DNA from: Magnetospirillum sp. UT-4
Lineage (GTDB): Bacteria > Pseudomonadota > Alphaproteobacteria > Rhodospirillales > Magnetospirillaceae
DNA: 64,000 nucleotides
Direction: 5' to 3'
Assembly: GCF_902729435.1 (NCBI RefSeq)
Contig: NZ_CACVCG010000046.1
Span: 124,001 to 188,000, forward strand
In this document: positions 52,444 through 60,445 of the stretch, piece after piece
How positions within the stretch are numbered: position 1 is the first letter of the stretch
How the letters are laid out: every line of letters starts with the position of its first letter
Position numbers and translations under genes: made by a program
Notes under the pieces: generated by a model
What the model saw: only the letters and a program-made list of their open reading frames with translations
What the model was told of the DNA's origin: nothing
Database searches by the model: none

Positions 52444-52647
52444 TTATGATGCAGTGCAGCATAAGGCACTGAAATAGCACCACTTGCGACGTAAAATTAC
52501 CCATCACCGGGGTTGCGCGAAACAAACTATCATTTTGTGCATTGCGAAGAAAGTCGGAAATCGCTACAACTCGGGTGCGGCCCCACGCTTGCGGAGAGGG
52601 GACAGCTACCCGCCGGGGCAAACCGGCGGCCTTTTGTTGCATTGCAA
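52444..52647. promoter_or_regulatory. Shared ecm-ccr control region with three TGC-N3-GCA-type sites
   Basis: Three sites with TGC, three bases and GC(A): a 21-bp near-perfect palindrome TTATGATGC-AGT-GCAGCATAA at 52444-52464; TGTGCATTGCGA near 52537-52548; and a perfect TTGCATTGCAA at 52637-52647, directly before the ccr ribosome site AAGGAG. One lies near each gene. TGC-N3-GCA motifs are bound by PhaR-type regulators of polyhydroxybutyrate metabolism in alphaproteobacteria, but no PhaR gene is in the window. Confidence 0.5.
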
Positions 52648-52659
52648 GGAGTGACTGGC

Positions 52660-53949
52660 ATGAGCGAAGCGGCGAAGCTGGCCGATGTCCGGCCCGGACA
52701 GGTGGTCAAGGATCTCTACGAGATCGGCGAGATTCCGCCGCTCGGCCATGTGCCGAAGCAGATGTACGCCTGGGCCATCCGCAAGGAGCGCCACGGCACG
52801 CCCGACACCGCCATGCTGGTCGAGGTGGTCGAGACCCCCGAGATCGATCCGCACGAGGTGCTGATCATGGTGATGGCCGCCGGCGTCAACTACAACGGCG
52901 TGTGGGCGGCGCTGGGCAAGCCGATCTCTCCGTTCGACTACCACAAGGCGCCCTATCACATCGCCGGCTCGGATGCCTCGGGCATCGTCTGGGCGGTGGG
53001 CGCCAAGGTGAAGCGCTGGAAGGTCGGCGACGAAGTGGTGGTCCACTGCAACCAGGACGACGGCGACGACGAGGAGTGCAACGGCGGCGACCCGATGTTC
53101 TCGCCCAGCCAGCGCATCTGGGGCTACGAGACCCCCGACGGCTCCTTCGCCCAGTTCGCCCGCGTCCAGGCGCAGCAGCTGATGCACCGCCCCAAGCACC
53201 TGACCTGGGAAGAGAGCGCCTGCTACACCCTGACGCTCGCCACCGCCTACCGCATGCTGTTCGGCCACCGCCCGCACATCCTGCGGCCCGGCCACAACGT
53301 GCTGGTGTGGGGCGCGGCCGGCGGCCTGGGGTCCATGGCGATCCAGCTGATCGCGGTGGCCGGCGCCAACGCCATCGGCGTCATCTCGGAAGAGGACAAG
53401 CGCGACTTCGTCCTCGGCCTGGGCGCCAAGGGCGTCATCAACCGCAAGGACTTCGACTGCTGGGGCCAGCTGCCCGACGTGGACGGCGACCAGGGGGCGT
53501 TCAAGGACTACATGAAGAAGGTCCGCGAGTTCGGCAAGGCCATCTGGGACATCACCGGCAAGGGCAACGACGTCGATTTCGTGTTCGAGCACCCGGGCGA
53601 GGCCACCTTCCCGGTGTCGTGCAACGTGGTCAAGCGCGGCGGCATGGTGGTGTTCTGCGCCGGCACCACCGGCTTCAACCTGACCTTCGACGCCCGCTTC
53701 GTGTGGATGCGCCAGAAGCGCATCCAGGGCAGCCACTTCGCCAACCTGCTGCAGGCCGCCCAGGCCAACCAGCTGGTCATCGAGCGGCGCCTCGATCCCT
53801 GCATGTCCGAGGTGTTCAGCTGGGACGAGATCCCCGCCGCCCACATGAAGATGCTGAGGAACGAGCACAAGCCGGGCAACATGGCGGTGCTGGTCCAGGC
53901 CCTGAAGCCCGGCCGCCACACCGTCGAGGACTGCATCGAGGGCGAATAA
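52660..53949 (+). CDS. ccr: Crotonyl-CoA carboxylase/reductase
   Basis: A 429-residue MDR-family enzyme. VLVWGAAGGLGSMAIQLIAV is the NADPH site; VNYNGVWAALGKPISPFDYH and YHIAGSDASGIVWAVG are Ccr signatures; VFEHPGEATFPVS is conserved. It reductively carboxylates crotonyl-CoA to (2S)-ethylmalonyl-CoA, the entry of the ethylmalonyl-CoA pathway for C2 assimilation. ATG 52660 follows AAGGAG by 8 bp. The gene ends in a terminator. Confidence 0.97.
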   Translation: MSEAAKLADVRPGQVVKDLYEIGEIPPLGHVPKQMYAWAIRKERHGTPDTAMLVEVVETPEIDPHEVLIMVMAAGVNYNGVWAALGKPISPFDYHKAPYHIAGSDASGIVWAVGAKVKRWKVGDEVVVHCNQDDGDDEECNGGDPMFSPSQRIWGYETPDGSFAQFARVQAQQLMHRPKHLTWEESACYTLTLATAYRMLFGHRPHILRPGHNVLVWGAAGGLGSMAIQLIAVAGANAIGVISEEDKRDFVLGLGAKGVINRKDFDCWGQLPDVDGDQGAFKDYMKKVREFGKAIWDITGKGNDVDFVFEHPGEATFPVSCNVVKRGGMVVFCAGTTGFNLTFDARFVWMRQKRIQGSHFANLLQAAQANQLVIERRLDPCMSEVFSWDEIPAAHMKMLRNEHKPGNMAVLVQALKPGRHTVEDCIEGE

Positions 53950-53961
53950 GTCTCGCATTGA

Positions 53962-53999
53962 GCCGCCGGCAGGGTGCGCCTTGCCGGCGGCATCTTTTT
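53962..53999 (+). terminator. Rho-independent terminator of ccr
   Basis: A perfect 10-bp stem, GCCGCCGGCA (53962-53971) and TGCCGGCGGC (53982-53991), followed by a run of T at 53994-53999, 12 bp past the ccr stop. It separates ccr from the downstream genes. Confidence 0.85.
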
Positions 54000-54019
54000 A
54001 ACGTAAAAATTTTTACGTT
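54000..54019. promoter_or_regulatory. Perfect 20-bp AT-rich palindrome upstream of the ATPase
   Basis: AACGTAAAAATTTTTACGTT reads identically on both strands and ends 21 bp before the ATPase start codon. It abuts the ccr terminator's T run. An operator or promoter element for the ATPase is likely; AT-rich palindromes are rare in this window. Confidence 0.5.
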
Positions 54020-54040
54020 ATTCAGAAAAGCCGCCTAACC

Positions 54041-55519
54041 ATGCAGCAGAGCTGGGGATTTTACGGTCGAGCCCGTGAGATCGCCGAGATCCGGACCATC
54101 CTGGATCGCGGCCGCTGGTTCTTTTGCGCGATCTCGGGCCGCCGCCGCATCGGCAAGACATCGCTGATCAGGGAGGCATTGCAGGCATCAGGAAAGCCGG
54201 TCATTTACGTCCAAATTCCAGATAGCGACGAACGCGGTGTCATACAAGCGTTTCAAGACGCCCTGGAAAGTTCAGGCCACACTGAAAAAAGCGCCCATAG
54301 CGTACGCACGTTCCAGGATGTCGTTACGCTCATTGACTTATATTGCGACCTCGGCGTCGTCATTGTCCTTGATGAGTTCCAGTATTTTCACCGGAAAAGT
54401 ATTTCGTCATTTCAATCCCTTCTCCAGGCCGAGGTTGACCAATTGCGCGATACCTCTGGGGGCGGCCTGTTCGTGCTGGGCTCCATCCACACCGAGATGT
54501 CGGCCATTCTGGAAGAGCGCAACGCCCCGCTGTTCAGCCGCATCACTGACCGCCTGACCCTGGAGCACTGGGATTTCGAGACCCTGTTCGAGATGTTCGC
54601 CGCCCACGGCATCGATGATCCCCATCACCAATTGTTCCTGTGGTCGCTGTTCGAGGGCGTGCCGAAATTCTACCGCGACGCCTTCGACCAGGGTGTGCTG
54701 ATTCCCCATATCGACCATCGCCACCGCACCCTGCGCCGGCTGTTCTTCGAGGGCAGCTCACCGTTGCGGGACGAGGCCGACAATTGGTTCCTGCGGGAAT
54801 TCCGCGGCCGCTACGACACCGTGCTGCGCCTGCTGGCCCGCCTGGGTCCCTGCAGCCACGGCCAACTGGCCGAGGAATTCGGCCGCGCCGGTACCGAGAC
54901 GGAAAAGCAGCTGGGTGGCTACCTCAAGATTCTGGTCGACAACTACCGCATGGTGGAACGGCAATTGCCGATCTTCGCCGGCAGGAAGGACCGCAAGGGC
55001 CGCTATGCCATCACCGACAACTTCCTGATGTCGTGGCTGGGGGCCCTGGCCAAGAACGTTTCCGCCGCCCGCATCATGCCTCTGGAAAAGCCGCTTGCCG
55101 CCGCCGACGAGGCCCTGGCTGCCGTCGAGGGCTTCACCTTCGAAAGGATGGTCCGCCAGTTGACCGTCGAATGTTCGCGCAAGGGGCTGGGCGACTTCGC
55201 CTTGACCGAGATGGTCCAGGGCTACTGGAACAGCGCCGACATCGAGATCGATCTGGTCGCCATCGACGAAACGAACCGACGCATCCGTTTCGGCGCGTGC
55301 AAGCGCAACGCGGACAAGCACGATACCGGCGCCTTCGAAGGCCATGTCGGCCGCTTCCTGGACAGCAGGGAAGGCCGCCGTTTCCGCGACTGGACGGTGG
55401 AAAAGGCCTTGTACTCCCCGGCCTTCACCGGCTCCGCTCGAACTCATCTTGAGGCCAGCGGCTATCTCTGCCGCGACCTCGACGATTTCCGCCACCTGTT
55501 GTCCCCTCAGAAGGATTAG
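54041..55519 (+). CDS. DUF234-type AAA ATPase, probable insertion between ccr and mcd
   Basis: A 492-residue P-loop protein. GRRRIGKTSLI is Walker A and VIVLDEFQYF Walker B; a winged-helix follows (LAEEFGRAGTETEKQLGGYL). The C-terminal DUF234 region resembles a PD-(D/E)xK nuclease: IEIDLVAIDETNRRIRFGACK, where relatives usually have ECK, so one acidic residue is alanine. These proteins are common in archaea and in mobile regions. Codons 1-130 are visibly richer in A/T than the rest and the neighbours. Its stop is 3 bp before the mcd start, and its last codons contain the mcd ribosome site. Confidence 0.85.
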   Translation: MQQSWGFYGRAREIAEIRTILDRGRWFFCAISGRRRIGKTSLIREALQASGKPVIYVQIPDSDERGVIQAFQDALESSGHTEKSAHSVRTFQDVVTLIDLYCDLGVVIVLDEFQYFHRKSISSFQSLLQAEVDQLRDTSGGGLFVLGSIHTEMSAILEERNAPLFSRITDRLTLEHWDFETLFEMFAAHGIDDPHHQLFLWSLFEGVPKFYRDAFDQGVLIPHIDHRHRTLRRLFFEGSSPLRDEADNWFLREFRGRYDTVLRLLARLGPCSHGQLAEEFGRAGTETEKQLGGYLKILVDNYRMVERQLPIFAGRKDRKGRYAITDNFLMSWLGALAKNVSAARIMPLEKPLAAADEALAAVEGFTFERMVRQLTVECSRKGLGDFALTEMVQGYWNSADIEIDLVAIDETNRRIRFGACKRNADKHDTGAFEGHVGRFLDSREGRRFRDWTVEKALYSPAFTGSARTHLEASGYLCRDLDDFRHLLSPQKD

Positions 55520-55522
55520 GCC

Positions 55523-57181
55523 ATGACCATCCTGCTCCCCGACCTTCTCGCCACCTGCCGCGACGCGCTGGCCACCGTCAAGGGCCTGCACGGCGCCGCC
55601 AAGGAGGCGGTGACGGCGCTGGTCGCCGTGAACGGCAAGGTCGATGGCGCCAGGCTGGAGGCCAACCAGCAGGCCGCCCACGGCTATGCCTGGCTGACCA
55701 CCTACGTGGCGGCGCTGGAGCAGATGCTGGCCTGGGCCGAGCGGCTGGAGGCTGCGGGCAGGTTCGGCGAACTGGAGCAGCTGATGGTCCAATCGGCCTT
55801 CGGCGAATACGTGGCGCAGATCTACGGCGGCATCCCCATGAGCCAGGGCGAGCTGATCCGCCCGGCCGATCTCGGCCTCGACGCCAAGGGCTGCCACCTG
55901 CACGCCTCGGCCGCCACCGGCACCCTGCGCCGCCAGGGCAATGCCGCCCCGGTGCGCATGCGCATCGCCGAGCTGATCAAGGACGGCCACCATTTCGGCG
56001 AGCCCGGCCTGGACGACGAGACCCTGGACCTGATCCGCGAGCAGTTCCGCCGCTTCGTCGAGGACCAGGTGGTGCCCTATGCCCATGACTGGCACCTCAA
56101 GGACGAGCTGATCCCCATCGAGGTGGTCGATGCGGTGGCCGAGATGGGCGTGTTCGGCCTGACCCTGCCCGAGGAATACGGCGGCCTCGGCATGGGCAAG
56201 ACCGCCATGTGCGTGGTCACCGAGGAATTGAGCCGCGGCTATATCGGCGTCGGCTCGCTGGGCACCCGCTCCGAGATCGCCGGCGAGTTGATCCGCCTGG
56301 GCGGAACCGAGGAACAGAAGCGGGAATGGCTGCCGAAGATCGCCACCGGCGAGATCCTGCCCACCGCCGTGTTCACCGAGCCCAATACCGGATCGGACCT
56401 GGGCAGCTTGCGCACCCGCGCGGTCAAGGACGGCGACACCTACGTGGTGACCGGCAACAAGACCTGGATCACCCACGCCGCCCGCACCGACGTGATGACC
56501 CTGCTGGTCCGCACCGATCCCGCCACCAAGGACTGGAAGGGGCTGTCCATGCTGATCGCCCCCAAGCCGCGCGGCACCGAATCCGATCCGTTCCCGGCCG
56601 CGGGCATGACCGGCGGCGAGATCAAGGTGCTGGGCTATCGCGGCATGAAGGAATACGAGCTGGGCTTCGACGGCTTCCAGGTGCCCGCCGCCAACCTGCT
56701 GGGCGGGGTCGAGGGCCAGGGCTTCAAGCAGCTGATGGAGACCTTCGAATCGGCCCGCATCCAGACCGCCGCGCGGGCGGTCGGCGTCGCCCAGAACGCC
56801 ATGGAGATCGGCCTGAAATACGCCAACGAGCGGGTCCAGTTCGGCAAGCCCATCTACGCCTTCCCGCGCGTCGCCTGCAAGATCGCCTGGATGGCGGTGG
56901 AGACCATGGTCGCCCGCCAGCTCACCTATTTCGCGGCGCGCGAGAAGGACGGCGGCCATCGCTGCGACATCGAGGCCGGCATGGCCAAGCTGCTGGCCGC
57001 CCGCGTCGCCTGGTCCAACGCCGACAACGCGCTGCAGGTCCACGGCGGCAACGGCTATGCCGAGGAGTACCAGATCAGCCGCGTCCTGTGCGACGCCCGC
57101 ATCCTCAACATCTTCGAGGGGGCCGCCGAAATCCAGGCCCAGGTCATCGCCCGCGGCCTGCTGTCGGGCGGACGGGGATAA
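55523..57181 (+). CDS. mcd: (2S)-methylsuccinyl-CoA dehydrogenase
   Basis: A 552-residue acyl-CoA dehydrogenase. It is longer than ordinary family members because of an N-terminal domain of about 150 residues (TCRDALATVKGLHGAAKEAV), a feature of Mcd. The FAD/substrate motifs TEPNTGSDLGSLRTRA and VTGNKTWITHAA and the C-terminal LQVHGGNGYAEEYQISR are present. It oxidises methylsuccinyl-CoA to mesaconyl-CoA. AAGGA lies 8 bp before the ATG, inside the ATPase gene. Because ccr is terminated, mcd now probably depends on the ATPase promoter. Confidence 0.94.
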   Translation: MTILLPDLLATCRDALATVKGLHGAAKEAVTALVAVNGKVDGARLEANQQAAHGYAWLTTYVAALEQMLAWAERLEAAGRFGELEQLMVQSAFGEYVAQIYGGIPMSQGELIRPADLGLDAKGCHLHASAATGTLRRQGNAAPVRMRIAELIKDGHHFGEPGLDDETLDLIREQFRRFVEDQVVPYAHDWHLKDELIPIEVVDAVAEMGVFGLTLPEEYGGLGMGKTAMCVVTEELSRGYIGVGSLGTRSEIAGELIRLGGTEEQKREWLPKIATGEILPTAVFTEPNTGSDLGSLRTRAVKDGDTYVVTGNKTWITHAARTDVMTLLVRTDPATKDWKGLSMLIAPKPRGTESDPFPAAGMTGGEIKVLGYRGMKEYELGFDGFQVPAANLLGGVEGQGFKQLMETFESARIQTAARAVGVAQNAMEIGLKYANERVQFGKPIYAFPRVACKIAWMAVETMVARQLTYFAAREKDGGHRCDIEAGMAKLLAARVAWSNADNALQVHGGNGYAEEYQISRVLCDARILNIFEGAAEIQAQVIARGLLSGGRG

Positions 57182-57213
57182 TTCCGGTCACCCCCGGGCT
57201 TGCCCCACTTCTG

Positions 57214-57513
57214 TCCGGTTTAAATTTCGGCTGGCAATTGCCCCCCTCGCCCGCTTGCGGGAGAGGGGGGCGAGCGCCAGCGAGCCGGGGTGAGGGCGGC
57301 GCGCGTCGGCGCGCCCAAGACCTGGAGAAACCAGCGCTTTCGCTGTCGCGAAGCGCACCTCGCGGCGCGCACCCTCTCCCTCCCGTCGCTGTCGCGACGG
57401 GCCCCTCCCTCTCCCGCAAGCGGGCGAGGGTAATCCTGTCTACTTCGGCCAGCGTCACCCTGGACGCAGCCGTCACCAAGGGCTCCAGAAGGCAATCCGA
57501 AAATTAAACCGGA
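57214..57513. mobile_element. MITE-like element, copy 2
   Basis: A 300-bp core nearly identical to 48750-49048, with 17-bp termini TCCGGTTTAAATTTCGG (one base differs from copy 1) and CCGAAAATTAAACCGGA. It starts 33 bp past the mcd stop. The flanks carry a direct repeat GGGCTTGCCCC (57197-57207 and 57521-57531), a possible target duplication. No transposase is encoded. Confidence 0.88.
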
Positions 57514-57624
57514 CAGCCGTGGGCTTGCCCCGGGGGTCGATGGCGCCCTCGAACCTAAATGCCCGGGGCTGATGCTGCCGGGCGACCGCGAGAGCGTCGA
57601 GCCGATGGCGGCACGGATTGAGCC

Positions 57625-57760
57625 TAGAGCGCGATGACATTAGGTCGGCGCACGGGGTGCGCCGACCTAATGTCTGAATCGCACTCTAATTTATAGATTT
57701 AGAGCCGGATGCTATCAGGTTGGATCGCCTCGCGATTCAACCTGATAGCATCCGGCTCTA
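57625..57760. repeat. Twin-hairpin intergenic repeat, copy B
   Basis: Two hairpins in tandem. H1 (57625-57688) opens TAGAGCGCGAT and closes ATCGCACTCTA; its inner arms GACATTAGGTCGGCGCAC and GTGCGCCGACCTAATGTC pair perfectly. H2 (57700-57760) opens TAGAGCCGGATGC and closes GCATCCGGCTCTA, with 28 of 29 bases paired. Outer motifs, order and the CTCTAATT junction match copy A at 5500-5636. The 57532-57624 stretch shows nothing recognisable. Confidence 0.82.
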
Positions 57761-57933
57761 ACAGGGTGCGGAAAAACCCCTGTTTTTCTTTCGTCATTCC
57801 CGCGAAGGCGGGAATCCATGCCTCAGCACACAATATATTGCGGCCAGAACGCCATATTGCCCCTGCATGGACCCCCGCCTTCGCGGGGGTGACGGATCAG
57901 AGGGTGGCAAGCAGAGTATTTCCGCACCCTGTT
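57760..57933. mobile_element. Nested inverted-repeat element (MITE-like)
   Basis: A 174-bp element with perfect 15-bp ends, AACAGGGTGCGGAAA and TTTCCGCACCCTGTT. Inside are two further hairpins, one with CCCGCGAAGGCGGG and one with CCCCCGCCTTCGCGGGGG, flanked by CGTCA and TGACG. A central AT-richer part separates them. It directly abuts the twin-hairpin repeat and the gene at 57938. Confidence 0.8.
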
Positions 57934-57937
57934 AAGC

Positions 57938-58207
57938 CTACGAATAGTCCCGCCCAAGCTGCCCGTAGGCGCGCAGGAACTGTTCGGCCCGCGCCTGCGC
58001 CTCGCCCAGGTCGGCGAAGCTTTCGCGGCAGACGATGCCGCCGCCCGGCAGTTCGATCTCCAGATGGAAGCGGTGGCGGGACAGGCGGTGGGGGCGGTCG
58101 GGCGGGATGGTCTCGGTCACGATGGTGCCGTAGGTGTGCTGCTGGAACTCGTCGGTGATGCGCAGCCGCCCGGCCATGGGCAGGAACAGAAGCGTCTCGC
58201 CCCGCAT
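57938..58207 (-). CDS. Small hypothetical protein (89 aa)
   Basis: An 89-residue soluble protein, not recognised. FQQHTYGTIVTETIPPDRPH and RFHLEIELPGGGIVCRESF suggest alternating beta strands, with a C-terminal helix (AQARAEQFLRAYGQLG). The ATG at 58207 is assumed; ATG at 58174 would shorten it by 11 residues. It shares strand with the next gene, 29 bp upstream. Confidence 0.55.
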   Translation of the reverse strand: MRGETLLFLPMAGRLRITDEFQQHTYGTIVTETIPPDRPHRLSRHRFHLEIELPGGGIVCRESFADLGEAQARAEQFLRAYGQLGRDYS

Positions 58208-58236
58208 GTCCTAACGACCCTCGCCAGACGCGCGCA

Positions 58237-58743
58237 TCAGCCCAGCAGCCCGTCGATTTCGGCCTGGTCCATGGTACGGGCGGTGCCGTGGATGTTGGCC
58301 GAGGCGCAGTCCATCAGCAGCTGGGCGGCCCGCGCCAGCGCGGTGCAATGCTCGCGCAGCTGGTCCTCGCCGGCGCCGGCGGCGATCTCGCGGTCGATGC
58401 GGTCGATGCCCTCGAGGATCAGGGTGTTGATCTGGGCGACGGTCTCTTCGAACGGGGCGCGGAACTTGGACGGCACCCGGTCATAGGCCTCGATGGCCAG
58501 CTGCTTGTCGCGGAAGGTGGAATCGGCGAAGTGGGCCTTGTAGTCCTTGGGCTGCCAGGCCTTGCATTCCTCGATCATGTCCGGCATGTCCGGCAGCATG
58601 TCGAACAGCATGACGATCTCGTTGAAGTGATTCAGGTAGTCGGTCGCCAGCAGGGTCTGGGGACTGATGTTGGTCCCCTCGACCATGGCGCGGTATTCCT
58701 CGAATGCCGCCAGTTCGTCCGCCGGAATGTCCCCGTCCACCAT
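58237..58743 (-). CDS. Hypothetical helical protein (168 aa)
   Basis: A 168-residue acidic, helical protein starting MVDGDIPADELAAFEEYRAM, with DYLNHFNEIVMLFDMLPDMP and the C-terminal MDQAEIDGLLG. The tail resembles the AEIDxLL ending of chemotaxis/flagellar switch proteins (FliM/CheC-like peptides), but no domain is recognised. No signal peptide or membrane segment. It precedes the 89-aa gene. Confidence 0.65.
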   Translation of the reverse strand: MVDGDIPADELAAFEEYRAMVEGTNISPQTLLATDYLNHFNEIVMLFDMLPDMPDMIEECKAWQPKDYKAHFADSTFRDKQLAIEAYDRVPSKFRAPFEETVAQINTLILEGIDRIDREIAAGAGEDQLREHCTALARAAQLLMDCASANIHGTARTMDQAEIDGLLG

Positions 58744-58828
58744 GATCCGCCCTGTCGCTTCCCCTGGCGCATCCTCGCAAGCCGGGGCCGGATATTCAAG
58801 AGCGGACTCAATACTTTGGCCGTGACGG

Positions 58829-59287
58829 CTAAACCCTGTGGTAGGGATGGCCGGCCAGGATGGCCTGGGCCCGCCACAATTGCTCGGCCAGCATGGCGCG
58901 CACCAGCATGTGCGGCCAGGTCAGGGCGCCGAAGGACAGCAGCAATCCGGCGCGCTCCCGCACCGCCTGGGCATGGCCATCGGCGCCGCCGATGAGGAAG
59001 GCGAGGTCGCCCACCCCGTCGTCGCGCCACCGCCCCAGCATCCCGGCGAAGGCCTCGGAGCCCAGGCTGCGCCCCCGTTCGTCGAGGGCCACCACCACCG
59101 CCCCGGCGGGGATGGCGGCCAGCAGCAGCTCGCCCTCGCGCGCCTTGCGTTCGGCACCGGGCAGCGGCCGCTTCTCCTCGACCTCGCGCAGGGTCGGCGG
59201 CGCCGTCAGGCGGCGGACGTACTGGTCATAGAGGTCGCGCTCGGGGCCGGCCTTGGCGCGGCCGACCGCCGCCAGCCACAGGCGCAT
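58829..59287 (-). CDS. rlmH: 23S rRNA (pseudouridine1915-N3)-methyltransferase RlmH
   Basis: A 152-residue SPOUT methyltransferase. [29 protein letters not shown] and the C-terminal [20 protein letters not shown] with PYHRV are RlmH hallmarks; the knot-forming glycine loop binds SAM. It methylates the modified base at 1915 in helix 69. rsfS lies 1 bp upstream, the standard order. Confidence 0.95.
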   Translation of the reverse strand: MRLWLAAVGRAKAGPERDLYDQYVRRLTAPPTLREVEEKRPLPGAERKAREGELLLAAIPAGAVVVALDERGRSLGSEAFAGMLGRWRDDGVGDLAFLIGGADGHAQAVRERAGLLLSFGALTWPHMLVRAMLAEQLWRAQAILAGHPYHRV

Positions 59288-59288
59288 G

Positions 59289-59699
59289 CTAGAGCGAGGC
59301 CGGGGCGGCCGGGCGGGCGCCGGACGAGATGGCGGCGGCGGCCTCGGCGGCGCGCGGAATGCCCCACATCTTTTCCAGGTTGTAGAAGGCGCGGACCTCG
59401 GGCCGGAACAGGTGGACGATGATGTCGCCGGCGTCGATCAGCACCCAGTCGCACTGGGGCATGCCCTCCGCCGCCACCCTCTGGCCGGCCGCCTTCAGCT
59501 TCTCGGACAGGTGGTCGGCCATGGCGCCGACCTGGCGGGCGGATCGGCCGGTGGCGATGACCATGTGGTCGGCCATGCTGGACTTGCCGCGCAGGTCGAT
59601 GACGGTGATGTCTTCCGCCTTGCCGTCTTCAAGCGAGGCGGTGACAAGGTCGACCAAGTCTTCCGCGGTCGGGGAAGCGGGTCTAGATCGGGGTGTTAT
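59289..59699 (-). CDS. rsfS: Ribosomal silencing factor RsfS, unusual start codon
   Basis: A 136-residue protein if started at 59699. [40 protein letters not shown] and [20 protein letters not shown] are RsfS/Iojap motifs. It binds L14 and blocks subunit joining in starvation. No ATG or GTG exists in frame between the nadD end and the domain. ATA at 59699 has AAGGAG 7 bp upstream and overlaps the nadD stop; the only other option is TTG at 59657, with no ribosome site (122 aa). Confidence 0.88.
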   Translation of the reverse strand: MTPRSRPASPTAEDLVDLVTASLEDGKAEDITVIDLRGKSSMADHMVIATGRSARQVGAMADHLSEKLKAAGQRVAAEGMPQCDWVLIDAGDIIVHLFRPEVRAFYNLEKMWGIPRAAEAAAAISSGARPAAPASL

Positions 59700-60322
59700 C
59701 GCGTCTCTCCTTTTGTCTGCCCAATGGCTGCCTGTCTTATGGCTGTCGCCGAGGCGGGATGCAGCCGGGTGTGGAAGAAGGTCCACACCGGCGGCGCCAT
59801 CCCGGCCAACCCACGCGCCCGCCCCTCGGCCAACCGGTAGCGGCCCATGCGGCGGGCGGCCTTGGCGGCCATTGCCCTTTGAGAATAGGGAGAGCGGGCG
59901 AGAATCGCAACCGGAACGGCCGCGAAGATGCGGCGCCAGCGGTCCCAGCGCGCCATCTGCACCAGGTTGTCGGCCCCCATCAGCCAGACGAAGCGGGCGC
60001 GGGGGAAGCGGGTCGCCAGCCTGGCCAGGGTGTCGGCGGTGTAGCGGGTGCCGAGAGCGGTCTCGATGGCGGTGGCCAGCAGGCGCGGATGGCCGGCGCA
60101 CACCCGGCGGGCCGAGTCCAGGCGATCGGCCAGCGGCGCCATGCCGGCGGCCGCCTTCAACGGATTCTGCGGACTGACCAGCAGCCACACCTGATCGAGG
60201 CCGAGCCGCGTCAGCGCCGTCTCGGCGACGAAGCGATGGCCGCCATGGGCCGGGTTGAACGACCCGCCCAGCAGCCCGATGCGGACATTGCGGCGGTCAC
60301 CCCAGGGGTTGGGCGAGAGCAT
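59696..60322 (-). CDS. nadD: Nicotinate-nucleotide adenylyltransferase
   Basis: A 208-residue nucleotidyltransferase. GGSFNPAHGGH (residues 19-29) is the ATP-binding motif of NadD, and FVWLMGADNLVQMARWDRW and ILARSPYSQRA follow. It makes nicotinate adenine dinucleotide. The order proA-nadD-rsfS-rlmH is common in alphaproteobacteria. Its last codons overlap the rsfS start. Confidence 0.95.
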   Translation of the reverse strand: MLSPNPWGDRRNVRIGLLGGSFNPAHGGHRFVAETALTRLGLDQVWLLVSPQNPLKAAAGMAPLADRLDSARRVCAGHPRLLATAIETALGTRYTADTLARLATRFPRARFVWLMGADNLVQMARWDRWRRIFAAVPVAILARSPYSQRAMAAKAARRMGRYRLAEGRARGLAGMAPPVWTFFHTRLHPASATAIRQAAIGQTKGETR

Positions 60323-60341
60323 CGGCTTTCACCCGATCAAT

Positions 60342-60433
60342 GCAACACGGATGAACGCGGATGGCCGCAGATGGACACGGATAGGACTCTCCCATCTGCG
60401 TCCATCTTGTTCATCTGCGTTCATCCGTGTTGC
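60342..60433. repeat. Inverted-repeat element between proA and nadD
   Basis: GCAACACGGATGAACGC (60342-60358) and GCGTTCATCCGTGTTGC (60417-60433) pair perfectly over 17 bp. Within, CGCAGATGGAC and GTCCATCTGCG-like arms also pair, giving a long interrupted hairpin. It fills most of the 123-bp gap. Confidence 0.8.
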
Positions 60434-60445
60434 CATGGACAGCTC

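Noticed and set aside
57760-57933. A CRISPR array
   Set aside because: The repeats here are nested inverted pairs, not regularly spaced direct repeats with unique spacers, and no cas genes are near.
60342-60433. Rho-independent terminator of proA-proB-obgE
   Set aside because: The long inverted repeat lies downstream of proA but has no T run on that strand and its interior repeats resemble a dispersed element.
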